The notes under the pieces were generated by a model. That model was not told the DNA's origin. It did no database searches and saw only the letters and a list, made by a program, of their open reading frames with translations. From positions 1-6,194 of the forward strand of contig JACDBS010000077.1 of NCBI GenBank assembly GCA_013694795.1: a stretch of 6,194 nt of DNA, given 5' to 3'. The DNA is from Chloroflexota bacterium. GTDB lineage: Bacteria > Chloroflexota > Limnocylindria > QHBO01. The translations under genes and the position numbers were made by a program. Shown piece by piece: positions 1 through 5,812 of the stretch (positions are counted from its first letter, which is position 1; every line of letters starts with the position of its first letter).

Positions 1-453
1 GTCCTCGCGCGGCTCGCGACGCATCATCGGCGCCAGGCCGTCGCGCTGGCCGAGCGCCACGGCCGCGTCGCGGAGGGCGCGGTACTCGAGCAGGCGCCGG
101 CGAAGCTCCTCCTCGTCGGGCTCGTCGCTTCCGGTCGGCAGTGGCGGCAGCGGCTCGGCGGGAAGCATCCGTTTTGACTTCAGGAAGATGAGATGCGCGG
201 CGATGCCGACGAACTCGGACAGGTTGGCCGCATCCACCGGGTGCCGGGCGAGATGCTCGACGTACGCGTCCGCCACCTCGGCCAGCGGCACGGTCAGCAC
301 GTCGAGCTGGCGCGACTCGATCAGGTTCAGCAGGAGCTGAAGCGGTCCCTCGAAGACCGGCAGCACCAGCGAGAACTCGACGTCACCGATGGGAAGCGCG
401 ACGGCGGCCGCTCCCTCGACCGGGATCGGTTCGAGGCCGTCAGCCGGCGTCAT
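1..453 (-). CDS. scpA: Segregation and condensation protein A (ScpA), 5' part, cut by the left edge
   Basis: ScpA is the kleisin subunit of the bacterial SMC-ScpA-ScpB condensin, which bridges the SMC heads and helps organise and segregate the nucleoid. The window holds the first 151 codons, and the reading frame stays open to the edge. The family signature is clear: FEGPL at residues 34-38 followed by LLLNLIE, then a helix around 81-98 (FVGIAAHLIFLKSKRMLP) matching the usual 'KSxxLLP' segment, then an acidic stretch and a basic helix at 116-131 (ELRRRLLEYRALRDAA). The ATG at 453 precedes a leader of about 28 residues that many ScpA proteins lack, but I see no later in-frame start before the FEGPL motif. 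The start overlaps the end of the upstream HD gene by 14 bp, with no strong ribosome binding site, so translation is probably coupled. The C-terminal winged-helix part, and probably scpB, should lie left of the window. Confidence 0.93.
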   Translation of the reverse strand, partial: MTPADGLEPIPVEGAAAVALPIGDVEFSLVLPVFEGPLQLLLNLIESRQLDVLTVPLAEVADAYVEHLARHPVDAANLSEFVGIAAHLIFLKSKRMLPAEPLPPLPTGSDEPDEEELRRRLLEYRALRDAAVALGQRDGLAPMMRREPRED

Positions 454-925
454 CGGCAACTTTCAGCGCAGCCAGCAGGTGCGCATCGGCCTCGTCGAAG
501 GTGCCGCGGATGAAGGCGCCGACCCGAGGCGAGCAGCCTGACTCCTGGGCCAGGTCGGCCGACATCGGGGCGTGGTGCAGGTAGAGGTGAAACGGGTGCC
601 GCCATGAGCCCGAATCCGGGCTGGCCAACCGCCGCAGCAGAGCGGGAGAGATGCGCTCCAGCAGCACGCCGGTCACGCGGTGCACAAGGCGCATGCGATG
701 ACCCTTGGCCGCGTCGTGCAGCAGGGCCGCCGAGAGCAGCTCGGGATCGTCATTTCCGCCGATCACCAGCCTATGCGCCACGTCGAGCGCGTGACGCCGA
801 TCCGCCGCCGGCATGGACTCGAAGAGCGCAAACGCCGCTGGCGGGAGGACGCGTCGAGCGAAGCCCTCCTCTGCGGGATCCACCCGGGCGCGGACGTGCG
901 CCATGAACTGCCCGACCCTATGCAC
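440..925 (-). CDS. HD-domain protein of unknown function, 161 aa
   Basis: A small soluble protein with an HD-superfamily metal phosphohydrolase pattern. Visible candidate ligands are H45 (in RRHALDVA), H70-D71 (in LLHDAAKG), the histidines at 117-118 (LYLHHAP) and D158-D159 near the C-terminus (KVADDAG). Such folds often hydrolyse nucleotides or cyclic nucleotides, but no substrate can be assigned here. Where I would expect a histidine pair after 'IR', the sequence reads FIRGTFDE (138-145), so the metal site may be reduced. The chosen start is a GTG at 925, overlapping the M50 gene by 8 bp and preceded only by a weak AGG. An in-frame ATG at 904 would remove seven residues; the longer form is preferred because its N-terminus (HRVGQF) resembles what I recall of relatives. 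It ends inside the start of scpA (14 bp overlap), suggesting coupled expression. The HD assignment is fairly sure; the function is unknown. Confidence 0.82.
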   Translation of the reverse strand: MHRVGQFMAHVRARVDPAEEGFARRVLPPAAFALFESMPAADRRHALDVAHRLVIGGNDDPELLSAALLHDAAKGHRMRLVHRVTGVLLERISPALLRRLASPDSGSWRHPFHLYLHHAPMSADLAQESGCSPRVGAFIRGTFDEADAHLLAALKVADDAG

Positions 926-1532
926 CGATCAGGACCTGGGCGAGCGGCGCCACCGGGGCAAGGAGCACGGAGAGCGGACCGCCCGGAAGCAGGACAAGGA
1001 GCAGGAGCACGATGATGCCGTACGGTGCGTAACGCTGGACGCTGAAGGCGGCCTTTGGCGGCAAGAAGGCGAGGAGCACGTTGTAGCCATCCAGGGGCGG
1101 GATGGGGATCAGGTTGAAGAGCGCCAGGAGCAGGTTGAAGTAGACGATCCAGAAACCGATCTCGAGCACGAAGCCGCTGGAGCCGCTCATCTCCAGCACC
1201 CGGTACAGGACCGCGGCGACAACCGCCACAATCACGTTCGCAATGGGTCCGCCGGCGGCGACCATGGCCATGCCGATGCGGCCGGGCCGCAGGGCGTAGA
1301 CATTGACGGGCACCGGCTTGCCCCAGCCGAACCCAGCGATAACGAAGACGAGCGCGCCCAGCGGGTCGATGTGCGCCACCGGGTTGAGGCTGACGCGGCC
1401 CAGCGCGCGCGGCCGATGATCACCGAGCAGGTCGGCGATGAAGGCGTGGCTGAACTCGTGGAACGTGATCCCGACGACGAGCGCCACGGCGATGCCGGCG
1501 ATCTGGGCCGCGGTGAAGTCGCCGAACAACAT
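918..1532 (-). CDS. M50-family site-2 protease-like intramembrane metalloprotease, 204 aa
   Basis: A polytopic membrane protein of the compact site-2 protease group, zinc enzymes that cut substrates within the membrane. The zinc motif HEFSH lies at residues 25-29 (H25 and H29 as ligands, E26 as catalytic glutamate) inside the first hydrophobic segment (about 7-32). The third ligand is predicted to be D148 in the motif N140-LIPIPPLDG-149. Other family marks are GWGKPVPVN (69-77) and the membrane-dipping AGGPIAN (93-99). Further hydrophobic segments lie near 88-111, 125-146 and 171-192. No PDZ or CBS domain is present, and the length is normal for this minimal class. All catalytic residues are intact, so it should be active, but the substrate cannot be read from sequence. 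It starts at ATG 1532, 10 bp after the PNP stop, without a recognisable Shine-Dalgarno sequence, and overlaps the HD gene by 8 bp. Minimal site-2 proteases near scpA are seen in several phyla (general knowledge). Confidence 0.93.
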   Translation of the reverse strand: MLFGDFTAAQIAGIAVALVVGITFHEFSHAFIADLLGDHRPRALGRVSLNPVAHIDPLGALVFVIAGFGWGKPVPVNVYALRPGRIGMAMVAAGGPIANVIVAVVAAVLYRVLEMSGSSGFVLEIGFWIVYFNLLLALFNLIPIPPLDGYNVLLAFLPPKAAFSVQRYAPYGIIVLLLLVLLPGGPLSVLLAPVAPLAQVLIGA

Positions 1533-1542
1533 GTCGCGCGGG

Positions 1543-2409
1543 TCAGGCCAGCCGCGGGAGGAGGTCGCCCAGCAGCGTCACCATGCGCTCCGCGCCGACC
1601 TTGCCCATCTCGATCACCTCGTCATGGGTGGCGCCGGCCTCGACATCGTCCGTGGCCTTGTTCGTGATCAGGCTCAAGCCAAGCACCCGGACGCCAGCGT
1701 GGCGCGCCACGATCACCTCGTGCGCGGTGCTCATGCCGACGGCGTCGGCGCCCAGGCCGCGCAGCATGCGCATCTCGGCGCGCGTCTCGTACGACGGTCC
1801 GGACAGCATGATGTAGATCCCCTCGCGCAACGCGACCCCCGTCCGCTCGGCGGACTCGAGCGCCGCGGCGCGCAGCGCCGGATCGTACGCATCGGTCATG
1901 GGTGGAAAACGCGTTCCGAAGCGATCGAGGTTCGGGCCGGTGAGCGGGTTGTCGCCCGACATGTTCAGGTGGTCGGCAATGAGCATCACGTCGCCCGGAT
2001 CGAACGCAGGGTCGAGCCCTCCGGCCGCGTTCGTGACCACCAGCGTCTCGATCCCCAGCGCGATGACGGCACGCAGGAGGAGCGTCGCCTCGCGCTGCGA
2101 GTAGCCCTCGTACGGATGGGCACGTCCTGACGCGATGAGCATGGGCATGCCCGCGACCGTACCGGCCACCAGCTCACCCGCGTGACCCGGCACCGACGAG
2201 CCCGGCACGTTCGGGATCTGGTCGTAGCCGATGCGGAGCCGCGGCTCGTCATCCAGCAGCTCCACCACGCCACCCAGCCCTGAGCCCAGCATGGCGGCAA
2301 GGCGAGGGTGCTCCAACGCCGGCTCGGCAGCCAGGCGCGCGCGGACGACCTCGGTGGCCTCCGAGATGCGCCGATCAAGCTCCGCGCCGCCGAGGGATGG
2401 GTCTCCCAC
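1543..2409 (-). CDS. punA: Purine nucleoside phosphorylase, trimeric (PNP-I, PunA-like) type, 288 aa
   Basis: A cytosolic purine salvage enzyme that splits (deoxy)nucleosides with phosphate into free base and (deoxy)ribose-1-phosphate. The motif series of the trimeric PNP/MTAP family is complete: phosphate-binding GSGLG (42-46), PGH (74-76), GRAHPYEGY (95-103), TNAAGG (126-131), GPSYET (204-209), GMST (225-228) and SLITNKAT (246-253), followed by H262. By analogy with mammalian PNP, E208 and N250 would contact the base and favour guanine and hypoxanthine nucleosides. Methylthioadenosine phosphorylases carry an aspartate at the N250 position, so PNP is preferred. Length is typical. The GTG start at 2409 directly follows the upstream TAG with no gap, and GGAG lies 9 nt upstream inside the preceding gene, which supports this start. 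Purine phosphorylase genes near xerD also occur in Bacillus (ripX-drm-pupG), but here no phosphopentomutase gene is present. Confidence 0.95.
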   Translation of the reverse strand: MGDPSLGGAELDRRISEATEVVRARLAAEPALEHPRLAAMLGSGLGGVVELLDDEPRLRIGYDQIPNVPGSSVPGHAGELVAGTVAGMPMLIASGRAHPYEGYSQREATLLLRAVIALGIETLVVTNAAGGLDPAFDPGDVMLIADHLNMSGDNPLTGPNLDRFGTRFPPMTDAYDPALRAAALESAERTGVALREGIYIMLSGPSYETRAEMRMLRGLGADAVGMSTAHEVIVARHAGVRVLGLSLITNKATDDVEAGATHDEVIEMGKVGAERMVTLLGDLLPRLA

Positions 2410-3207
2410 CTACATCCGCTCCAGCAGATCGCGCTTCTTGGCCTCGTACTCCTCGGGCGTGATCAGCCCCTTCTCGCGCAGGCCCGTCAGGCGCTCCAGG
2501 GTCGACCCGAGGTCGTCGGCCGCGTTGCGTTCGGGAGCGGCGGGCGGCGGCGCGGCGGCCCGCGGGGCATCGGGGACATCGTCGCCGTGGATCGCCACGC
2601 GGTCGGATCCGGCTCGCGGCGGCATCGGCTCCGCGCGCTGCATGTCCGGTGGAGGCCCGGCGCGCTGGTAGCGTGGCTGAGCGAGCTCCGGCTGCTCCAG
2701 CATCTGCTTCTGATCGAACATCGCCTTCTTGAACCGCACCGGGTCGGCGATCATCGGGAAGTCGGCCGTGTTGGTGCCGCCCGCCTCCTCGGCGGCGGTC
2801 AGGATGTCGAGCGTGCCGAAGCCGAAGATGCGGCCGAACACGCTCTGGTCCAGCCGCGCGTCGTTGATCTTCTCCAGGCTCGAGTCGGAGACGCTCTTGT
2901 TGAGCACTCCCTCGGCGCGGATGACGCGCCGGGTGGTGATGAGCCACTCCTGGTTCCGCCAGTCCCATAGCACGAAGCCCACGTAGCCGATGGCGCCGAG
3001 CAGCCCAGCCACGGCGATGATGGTCAGGACGCCATCGACCGTCTCGTTGACGACCACTTCGGACCCCGACAGGAAGATGACCAGGGCAAGCGCCACGATG
3101 GCGACGAGGAGCCAGACCCAGGTGCGCGCGATGATCGCGAACCAGTGCTGGCGGCTCTCGTAAACGACCTCCTCGTTGCGACTGAGGAGGTTTCGCGCGT
3201 AACTCAT
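2410..3207 (-). CDS. Membrane protein with bacterial PH-like (bPH2/YdbS-type) domain and C-terminal SHOCT motif, 265 aa
   Basis: A membrane protein without an assigned function. The N-terminal 22 residues (including NEEVVYESRQHWF, typical before bPH2 domains) precede two hydrophobic helices at about 25-47 and 60-82. These are followed by a bPH2-like segment at about 83-160: EWLITTRRVIRAEGVL, then SLEKINDARLDQSVFGRIFGFGTLDI. That pattern is the hallmark of the YdbS/YdbT-like PH family. Residues 170-232 are a Pro/Ala/Arg-rich, probably disordered linker. The last 30 residues (LERLTGLREKGLITPEEYEAKKRDLLERM) form a SHOCT motif, a short helix pair often at the ends of bacterial membrane proteins and thought to mediate oligomerisation or binding. 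Both the PH domain and the SHOCT tail should be cytoplasmic. The ATG at 3207 has GGAGG 11 nt upstream and lies 19 bp after xerD. The domain calls are firm; the role in this operon is unknown. Confidence 0.88.
   Translation of the reverse strand: MSYARNLLSRNEEVVYESRQHWFAIIARTWVWLLVAIVALALVIFLSGSEVVVNETVDGVLTIIAVAGLLGAIGYVGFVLWDWRNQEWLITTRRVIRAEGVLNKSVSDSSLEKINDARLDQSVFGRIFGFGTLDILTAAEEAGGTNTADFPMIADPVRFKKAMFDQKQMLEQPELAQPRYQRAGPPPDMQRAEPMPPRAGSDRVAIHGDDVPDAPRAAAPPPAAPERNAADDLGSTLERLTGLREKGLITPEEYEAKKRDLLERM
2419..2422 (-). promoter_or_regulatory. Ribosome binding site for the purine nucleoside phosphorylase gene
   Basis: GGAG on the minus strand, 9 nt before the GTG start at 2409. It lies inside the last codons of the PH/SHOCT gene, whose TAG stop abuts the GTG. 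It decides the GTG start over any internal codon and suggests reinitiation by ribosomes finishing the upstream gene. Confidence 0.6.
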
Positions 3208-3218
3208 CGGCTTTGGGG

Positions 3219-3223
3219 CCTCC
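3219..3223 (-). promoter_or_regulatory. Ribosome binding site for the PH/SHOCT gene
   Basis: GGAGG on the minus strand in the 19 bp gap after xerD, 11 nt before ATG 3207. It is one of the two best Shine-Dalgarno matches in the window and suggests independent initiation of this gene. Confidence 0.65.
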
Positions 3224-3226
3224 GCT

Positions 3227-4114
3227 TCATGCTCTCGGATGTGCCCGCGCGTAGACCTCGCGGACGCGCTCGCCGGTCAGGTGCGTGTAGAGCTGGGTGG
3301 TGCTGATGCTAGCATGGCCGAGCAGTGCCTGGACCACACGCAGGTCCGCGCCGCCCTCCAGCAGATGGGTGGCGAAGCTGTGCCGGAACGTGTGGGGCGA
3401 CACCCGCTCCGTCACGCCGGCAACCTCCGTCCAGCGCTTCACCAGGCGCCACACCGACTCGCGCGTCATCCGCCTTCCTCGTTTCCCGACGAAGACGGCC
3501 GGCGTCGGCTTCCCGGCCGTCCAGGTCTGGCGTGGACCGATGCGATACCGATGCAGTCGCTCCCGCGCCTCGTCCCCCATGGGCACCCGCCGCTCCTTGT
3601 TGCCCTTGCCGATGACGCGCACCTGCTGGCCCTTGAGATCCACGCGATCCGTGTCGAGACCCACGAGCTCGCTGACCCGCAGGCCGCAGGCGTACAGCAG
3701 CTCAAGGATGGCGCGGTCCCTGATGCCGATCGGCTCCTCCGCCGACGGCGCGTCCAGGATGCGCTCGACGTCGTCGGGGGCCAGCACGTCGGGGAGGTAG
3801 GTGCCCGGCTTCGGCGCATCCACCAGCGCCGGCACGTCCCGCGTCGCATGGCCCTCGCGCAGGGCGAAGCCATAGAAGCTGCGCACCGCGGCCGACTTGC
3901 GAGCCTGGGTGCTGCCTTTCGCACCGGCCTTCTGGAGCGCGGCGATGAACTCGAGCAGTGGCTGCGGATCGTCGCGCCACCTGGTGCCGGCGTGCTCGCC
4001 GAACTGCGCCAGGTCGCGGCGGTAGGCGGCGATGGTCAGCGGCGAGAGTCCCCGCTCCACGCGCAGCTCGACCAGGAACGCGTCGACGGCCGGCTGCAGC
4101 GCGTTCTCAACCAT
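3227..4114 (-). CDS. xerD: Tyrosine recombinase XerD-like (Xer family), 295 aa
   Basis: A site-specific recombinase of the XerC/XerD family, which resolves chromosome dimers at dif sites at the division septum. Counting from this ATG, an N-terminal SAM-like core-binding domain covers about 1-90 (with LSPLTIAAYRRDL) and the catalytic domain follows. All six active-site residues are present: R146 (ACGLRVSEL), K170 (IGKGNKERR), H241 and R244 (SPHTFRHSFATHL), H267 (LLGHASIS) and the nucleophile Y276 (TTQLYTHL). The C-terminus ends HPRA, as in classical XerD. The start chosen is ATG 4114, which has GGAGG 4 nt upstream and gives the usual family length. A GTG at 4141 would add nine residues and overlap the recN stop as GTGA, so it remains possible. 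Its place between recN and scpA favours a housekeeping Xer enzyme over a phage integrase, but XerC and XerD cannot be told apart with certainty. No dif site is seen nearby. Confidence 0.93.
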   Translation of the reverse strand: MVENALQPAVDAFLVELRVERGLSPLTIAAYRRDLAQFGEHAGTRWRDDPQPLLEFIAALQKAGAKGSTQARKSAAVRSFYGFALREGHATRDVPALVDAPKPGTYLPDVLAPDDVERILDAPSAEEPIGIRDRAILELLYACGLRVSELVGLDTDRVDLKGQQVRVIGKGNKERRVPMGDEARERLHRYRIGPRQTWTAGKPTPAVFVGKRGRRMTRESVWRLVKRWTEVAGVTERVSPHTFRHSFATHLLEGGADLRVVQALLGHASISTTQLYTHLTGERVREVYARAHPRA

Positions 4115-4118
4115 CGTG

Positions 4119-4123
4119 CCTCC
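4119..4123 (-). promoter_or_regulatory. Ribosome binding site supporting the xerD ATG start
   Basis: GGAGG on the minus strand, 4 nt before ATG 4114. The spacing is a little short, but the match is much better than what precedes the alternative GTG at 4141 (an AGGG about 8 nt upstream). It is the main reason to prefer the shorter xerD product. Confidence 0.55.
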
Positions 4124-4137
4124 GTGGTGTGCGACCC

Positions 4138-5793
4138 TCACCGCGCCGCCCTGAGCAGCGCCACGGCGGCTGCCTGCGCCTCCTCGCCCGCTCCCTCGCC
4201 GGCCAGCATCGCGGCAAGCTCCGCCGTTCGCTCGGACGGATCGAGGAGGCGCGCCTCGGTCATGGTGCGGCCGTCAATCACCCGCTTGGAAACCACGAGA
4301 TGCGTATCGGCGTGGGCGGCGATCTGCGGGAGGTGGGTCACGCACAGCACCTGGTGGTGGGCGCTCAACGCGCGCAACCGCTCTCCGACGGCTGAGGCAT
4401 TGCGGCCGCCGACTCCGACGTCGATCTCGTCGAACACGAGGAGCGGCGTTTCATCGGCGGCGGCCAGCACGACCTTGAGCGCCAGCGAGAGGCGGCTCGC
4501 CTCACCCCCGGATGCGATGCGCCCCAGCGGTCGCGGCGGCTCGCCCGGATTGGGCGCGAAGGTGAAGGTGACGCGGTCGGCGCCCCCGGGCCCCGGCTCG
4601 ACCGCCTCGATCTCGACGCCGAACGCTTCGGCGGGCAGTCCGAGCGGCGGCAGCTCCTCGTTGACCGCGTCAGCCAGTCGCTTCGCGATGGCCCGGCGCG
4701 CCACGCTCAGGGACTCCGACATCAACTCCAGCGCCGTGCGGCGTTCCGCTTCCTCCGCGCGCAGCCGATGGCGCTCGCCTTCCTGGTTCTCCAGCAGCTC
4801 GAGCTCATCGGCGGACGTCTCCCCGAAGGCAAGGACCGCGTCGAGCGAGTCGCCGTACTTGCGGCGCAGGTCGTAAAGCAGGCTGAGCCGCTCCTCGGCG
4901 GCCGTCCGGCTCGCGGGATCGAGGTCCACCGCCTCCGCCACGTGGCTCGCGTCGCGCGCCAGCTCGGAAGCCTCCACGGCGAGCGCCGAGGCGCGATCCG
5001 CCAGCGAGATGAAGCGGTCGTCGTGCTGGGCCGCTGTCGCCAGGCCGCGTTCCGCGGACGAGAGCGAATCGCTCGCACCTCCGTCATCGCGCAGGGCGGC
5101 CACCGCCCCTGAGGCCGATCGTGCGATCGTCTCCGCATGCTCGGCGGCGCGGAGCTGGTCCTCCAGCTCCGTGTCCTCCCCCGCCCGCGGCGCCGCGGCG
5201 ACGATCTCGTCAACCTGGTGGCGGAGAAGCTCCACTCGGCGCGCCAGCTCGTGGACATCGGTCAGGAGCTCGGTCGCCGCCGCGGTGGTCGTTCGCCACG
5301 CACGGTGCGCCTCCGCCACGGCGTGCACCATGTCCGCGTGGCCGGCGAAGCCGTCCAGCAGTGCCAGCTGGCGCGCCGGCTCCAGGAGTCGCTGCTGATC
5401 GTGCTGCCCATGGATCTCGCCCAACCGCGCGCCAAGCGCGGCCAGCCCGCCAACGGTGACGGCCCGGTCATTGAGGCGCGCCAGCGATCGCCCATCGGCC
5501 CCGACCTCGCGTCGCACGATGATCATCCCTTCGCCCGCCGCCACGACCTCGGCCAGCGGGTCATCCTGGGCGATCGACGGGGCGTCGAAGATCGCCTCAA
5601 CACGCGCCGTATCGGTCCCGGCGCGAACCTGGTCCGTGCTGGCGCGCGCGCCGAGCGCGAGGGCCACCGCGTCGACGACGAGTGACTTGCCCGCCCCGGT
5701 CTCGCCGGTCAGCACGCTGAACCCCGCGGACAGCGAAAGGTGCACCGACTCGACCACGGCAAGGTTCTCGACGGTCAGCTCGCGCAGAGGCAT
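4138..5793 (-). CDS. recN: DNA repair protein RecN, 551 aa
   Basis: RecN is an SMC-like ATPase acting early in DNA double-strand-break repair, where it is thought to tether or organise broken ends for recombination. The N-terminal ATPase half begins LRELTVENLAVVESV and has Walker A GETGAGKS at 30-37. The RecN-typical HGQHDQQ is at 128-134. A shortened coiled coil, rich in Ala, Glu and Arg, spans about 155-380 and includes the conserved DLRRKYG (308-314). The C-terminal half carries the ABC signature ASGGEASR (427-434), Walker B LLVFDEID with D455-E456, and THLPQIAAHAD (486-496). Length is normal and no motif is missing. ATG 5793 lies 16 bp after the nadK stop without a clear Shine-Dalgarno site. 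The pairing nadK-recN is common in bacteria. No LexA-box candidate could be placed directly upstream because the gap is tiny, so any damage control would act on an upstream promoter. Confidence 0.97.
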   Translation of the reverse strand: MPLRELTVENLAVVESVHLSLSAGFSVLTGETGAGKSLVVDAVALALGARASTDQVRAGTDTARVEAIFDAPSIAQDDPLAEVVAAGEGMIIVRREVGADGRSLARLNDRAVTVGGLAALGARLGEIHGQHDQQRLLEPARQLALLDGFAGHADMVHAVAEAHRAWRTTTAAATELLTDVHELARRVELLRHQVDEIVAAAPRAGEDTELEDQLRAAEHAETIARSASGAVAALRDDGGASDSLSSAERGLATAAQHDDRFISLADRASALAVEASELARDASHVAEAVDLDPASRTAAEERLSLLYDLRRKYGDSLDAVLAFGETSADELELLENQEGERHRLRAEEAERRTALELMSESLSVARRAIAKRLADAVNEELPPLGLPAEAFGVEIEAVEPGPGGADRVTFTFAPNPGEPPRPLGRIASGGEASRLSLALKVVLAAADETPLLVFDEIDVGVGGRNASAVGERLRALSAHHQVLCVTHLPQIAAHADTHLVVSKRVIDGRTMTEARLLDPSERTAELAAMLAGEGAGEEAQAAAVALLRAAR

Positions 5794-5812
5794 CGGGCTA
5801 AGTATCGGGCTA
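5792..5812. repeat. Short tandem duplication at the nadK-recN junction
   Basis: The plus-strand 9-mer ATCGGGCTA occurs at 5792-5800 and 5804-5812, a 12 bp period; the two 12-bp units match at 9 of 12 positions. The right copy contains the nadK stop codon (TAG on the minus strand) and the left copy overlaps the recN ATG. It fills almost the whole intergenic gap and is more likely slippage or duplication than an operator. Confidence 0.6.

Noticed and set aside
813..1667. A 284-codon plus-strand open frame across the M50 protease and HD genes
   Set aside because: Its translation is charged and low in complexity, with no motif. The minus-strand products here are recognisable families, so this is a shadow.
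1543..2409. Methylthioadenosine phosphorylase as an alternative to purine nucleoside phosphorylase
   Set aside because: The base-contact position has asparagine (N250 in SLITNKAT) and the GPSYET glutamate is kept, as in 6-oxopurine PNPs. MTAP proteins have aspartate at the asparagine position.
2375..2968. A 197-codon minus-strand open frame overlapping the PH/SHOCT gene in another frame
   Set aside because: It is Arg/Gly/Ala-rich without any domain, whereas the overlapping 265-residue frame contains the bPH2 and SHOCT patterns.
1438..2970. Overlapping plus-strand open frames (1438-2130, 2231-2671 and 2308-2970) antisense to PNP and the PH/SHOCT gene
   Set aside because: They have no family resemblance, are biased in composition, and are fully explained by the genes opposite.
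3227..4141. The tyrosine recombinase as evidence of an integrated phage or genomic island
   Set aside because: It is a Xer-type enzyme of normal length with a HPRA ending, lies inside a housekeeping operon, and has no tRNA, attachment repeats or phage genes nearby.
3239..4876. A 545-codon open frame on the plus strand, antisense to xerD and recN
   Set aside because: It covers two genes with complete motif sets on the other strand. Its translation is Arg/Ala/Ser-rich with no recognisable domain, and long antisense frames are expected at this G+C content.
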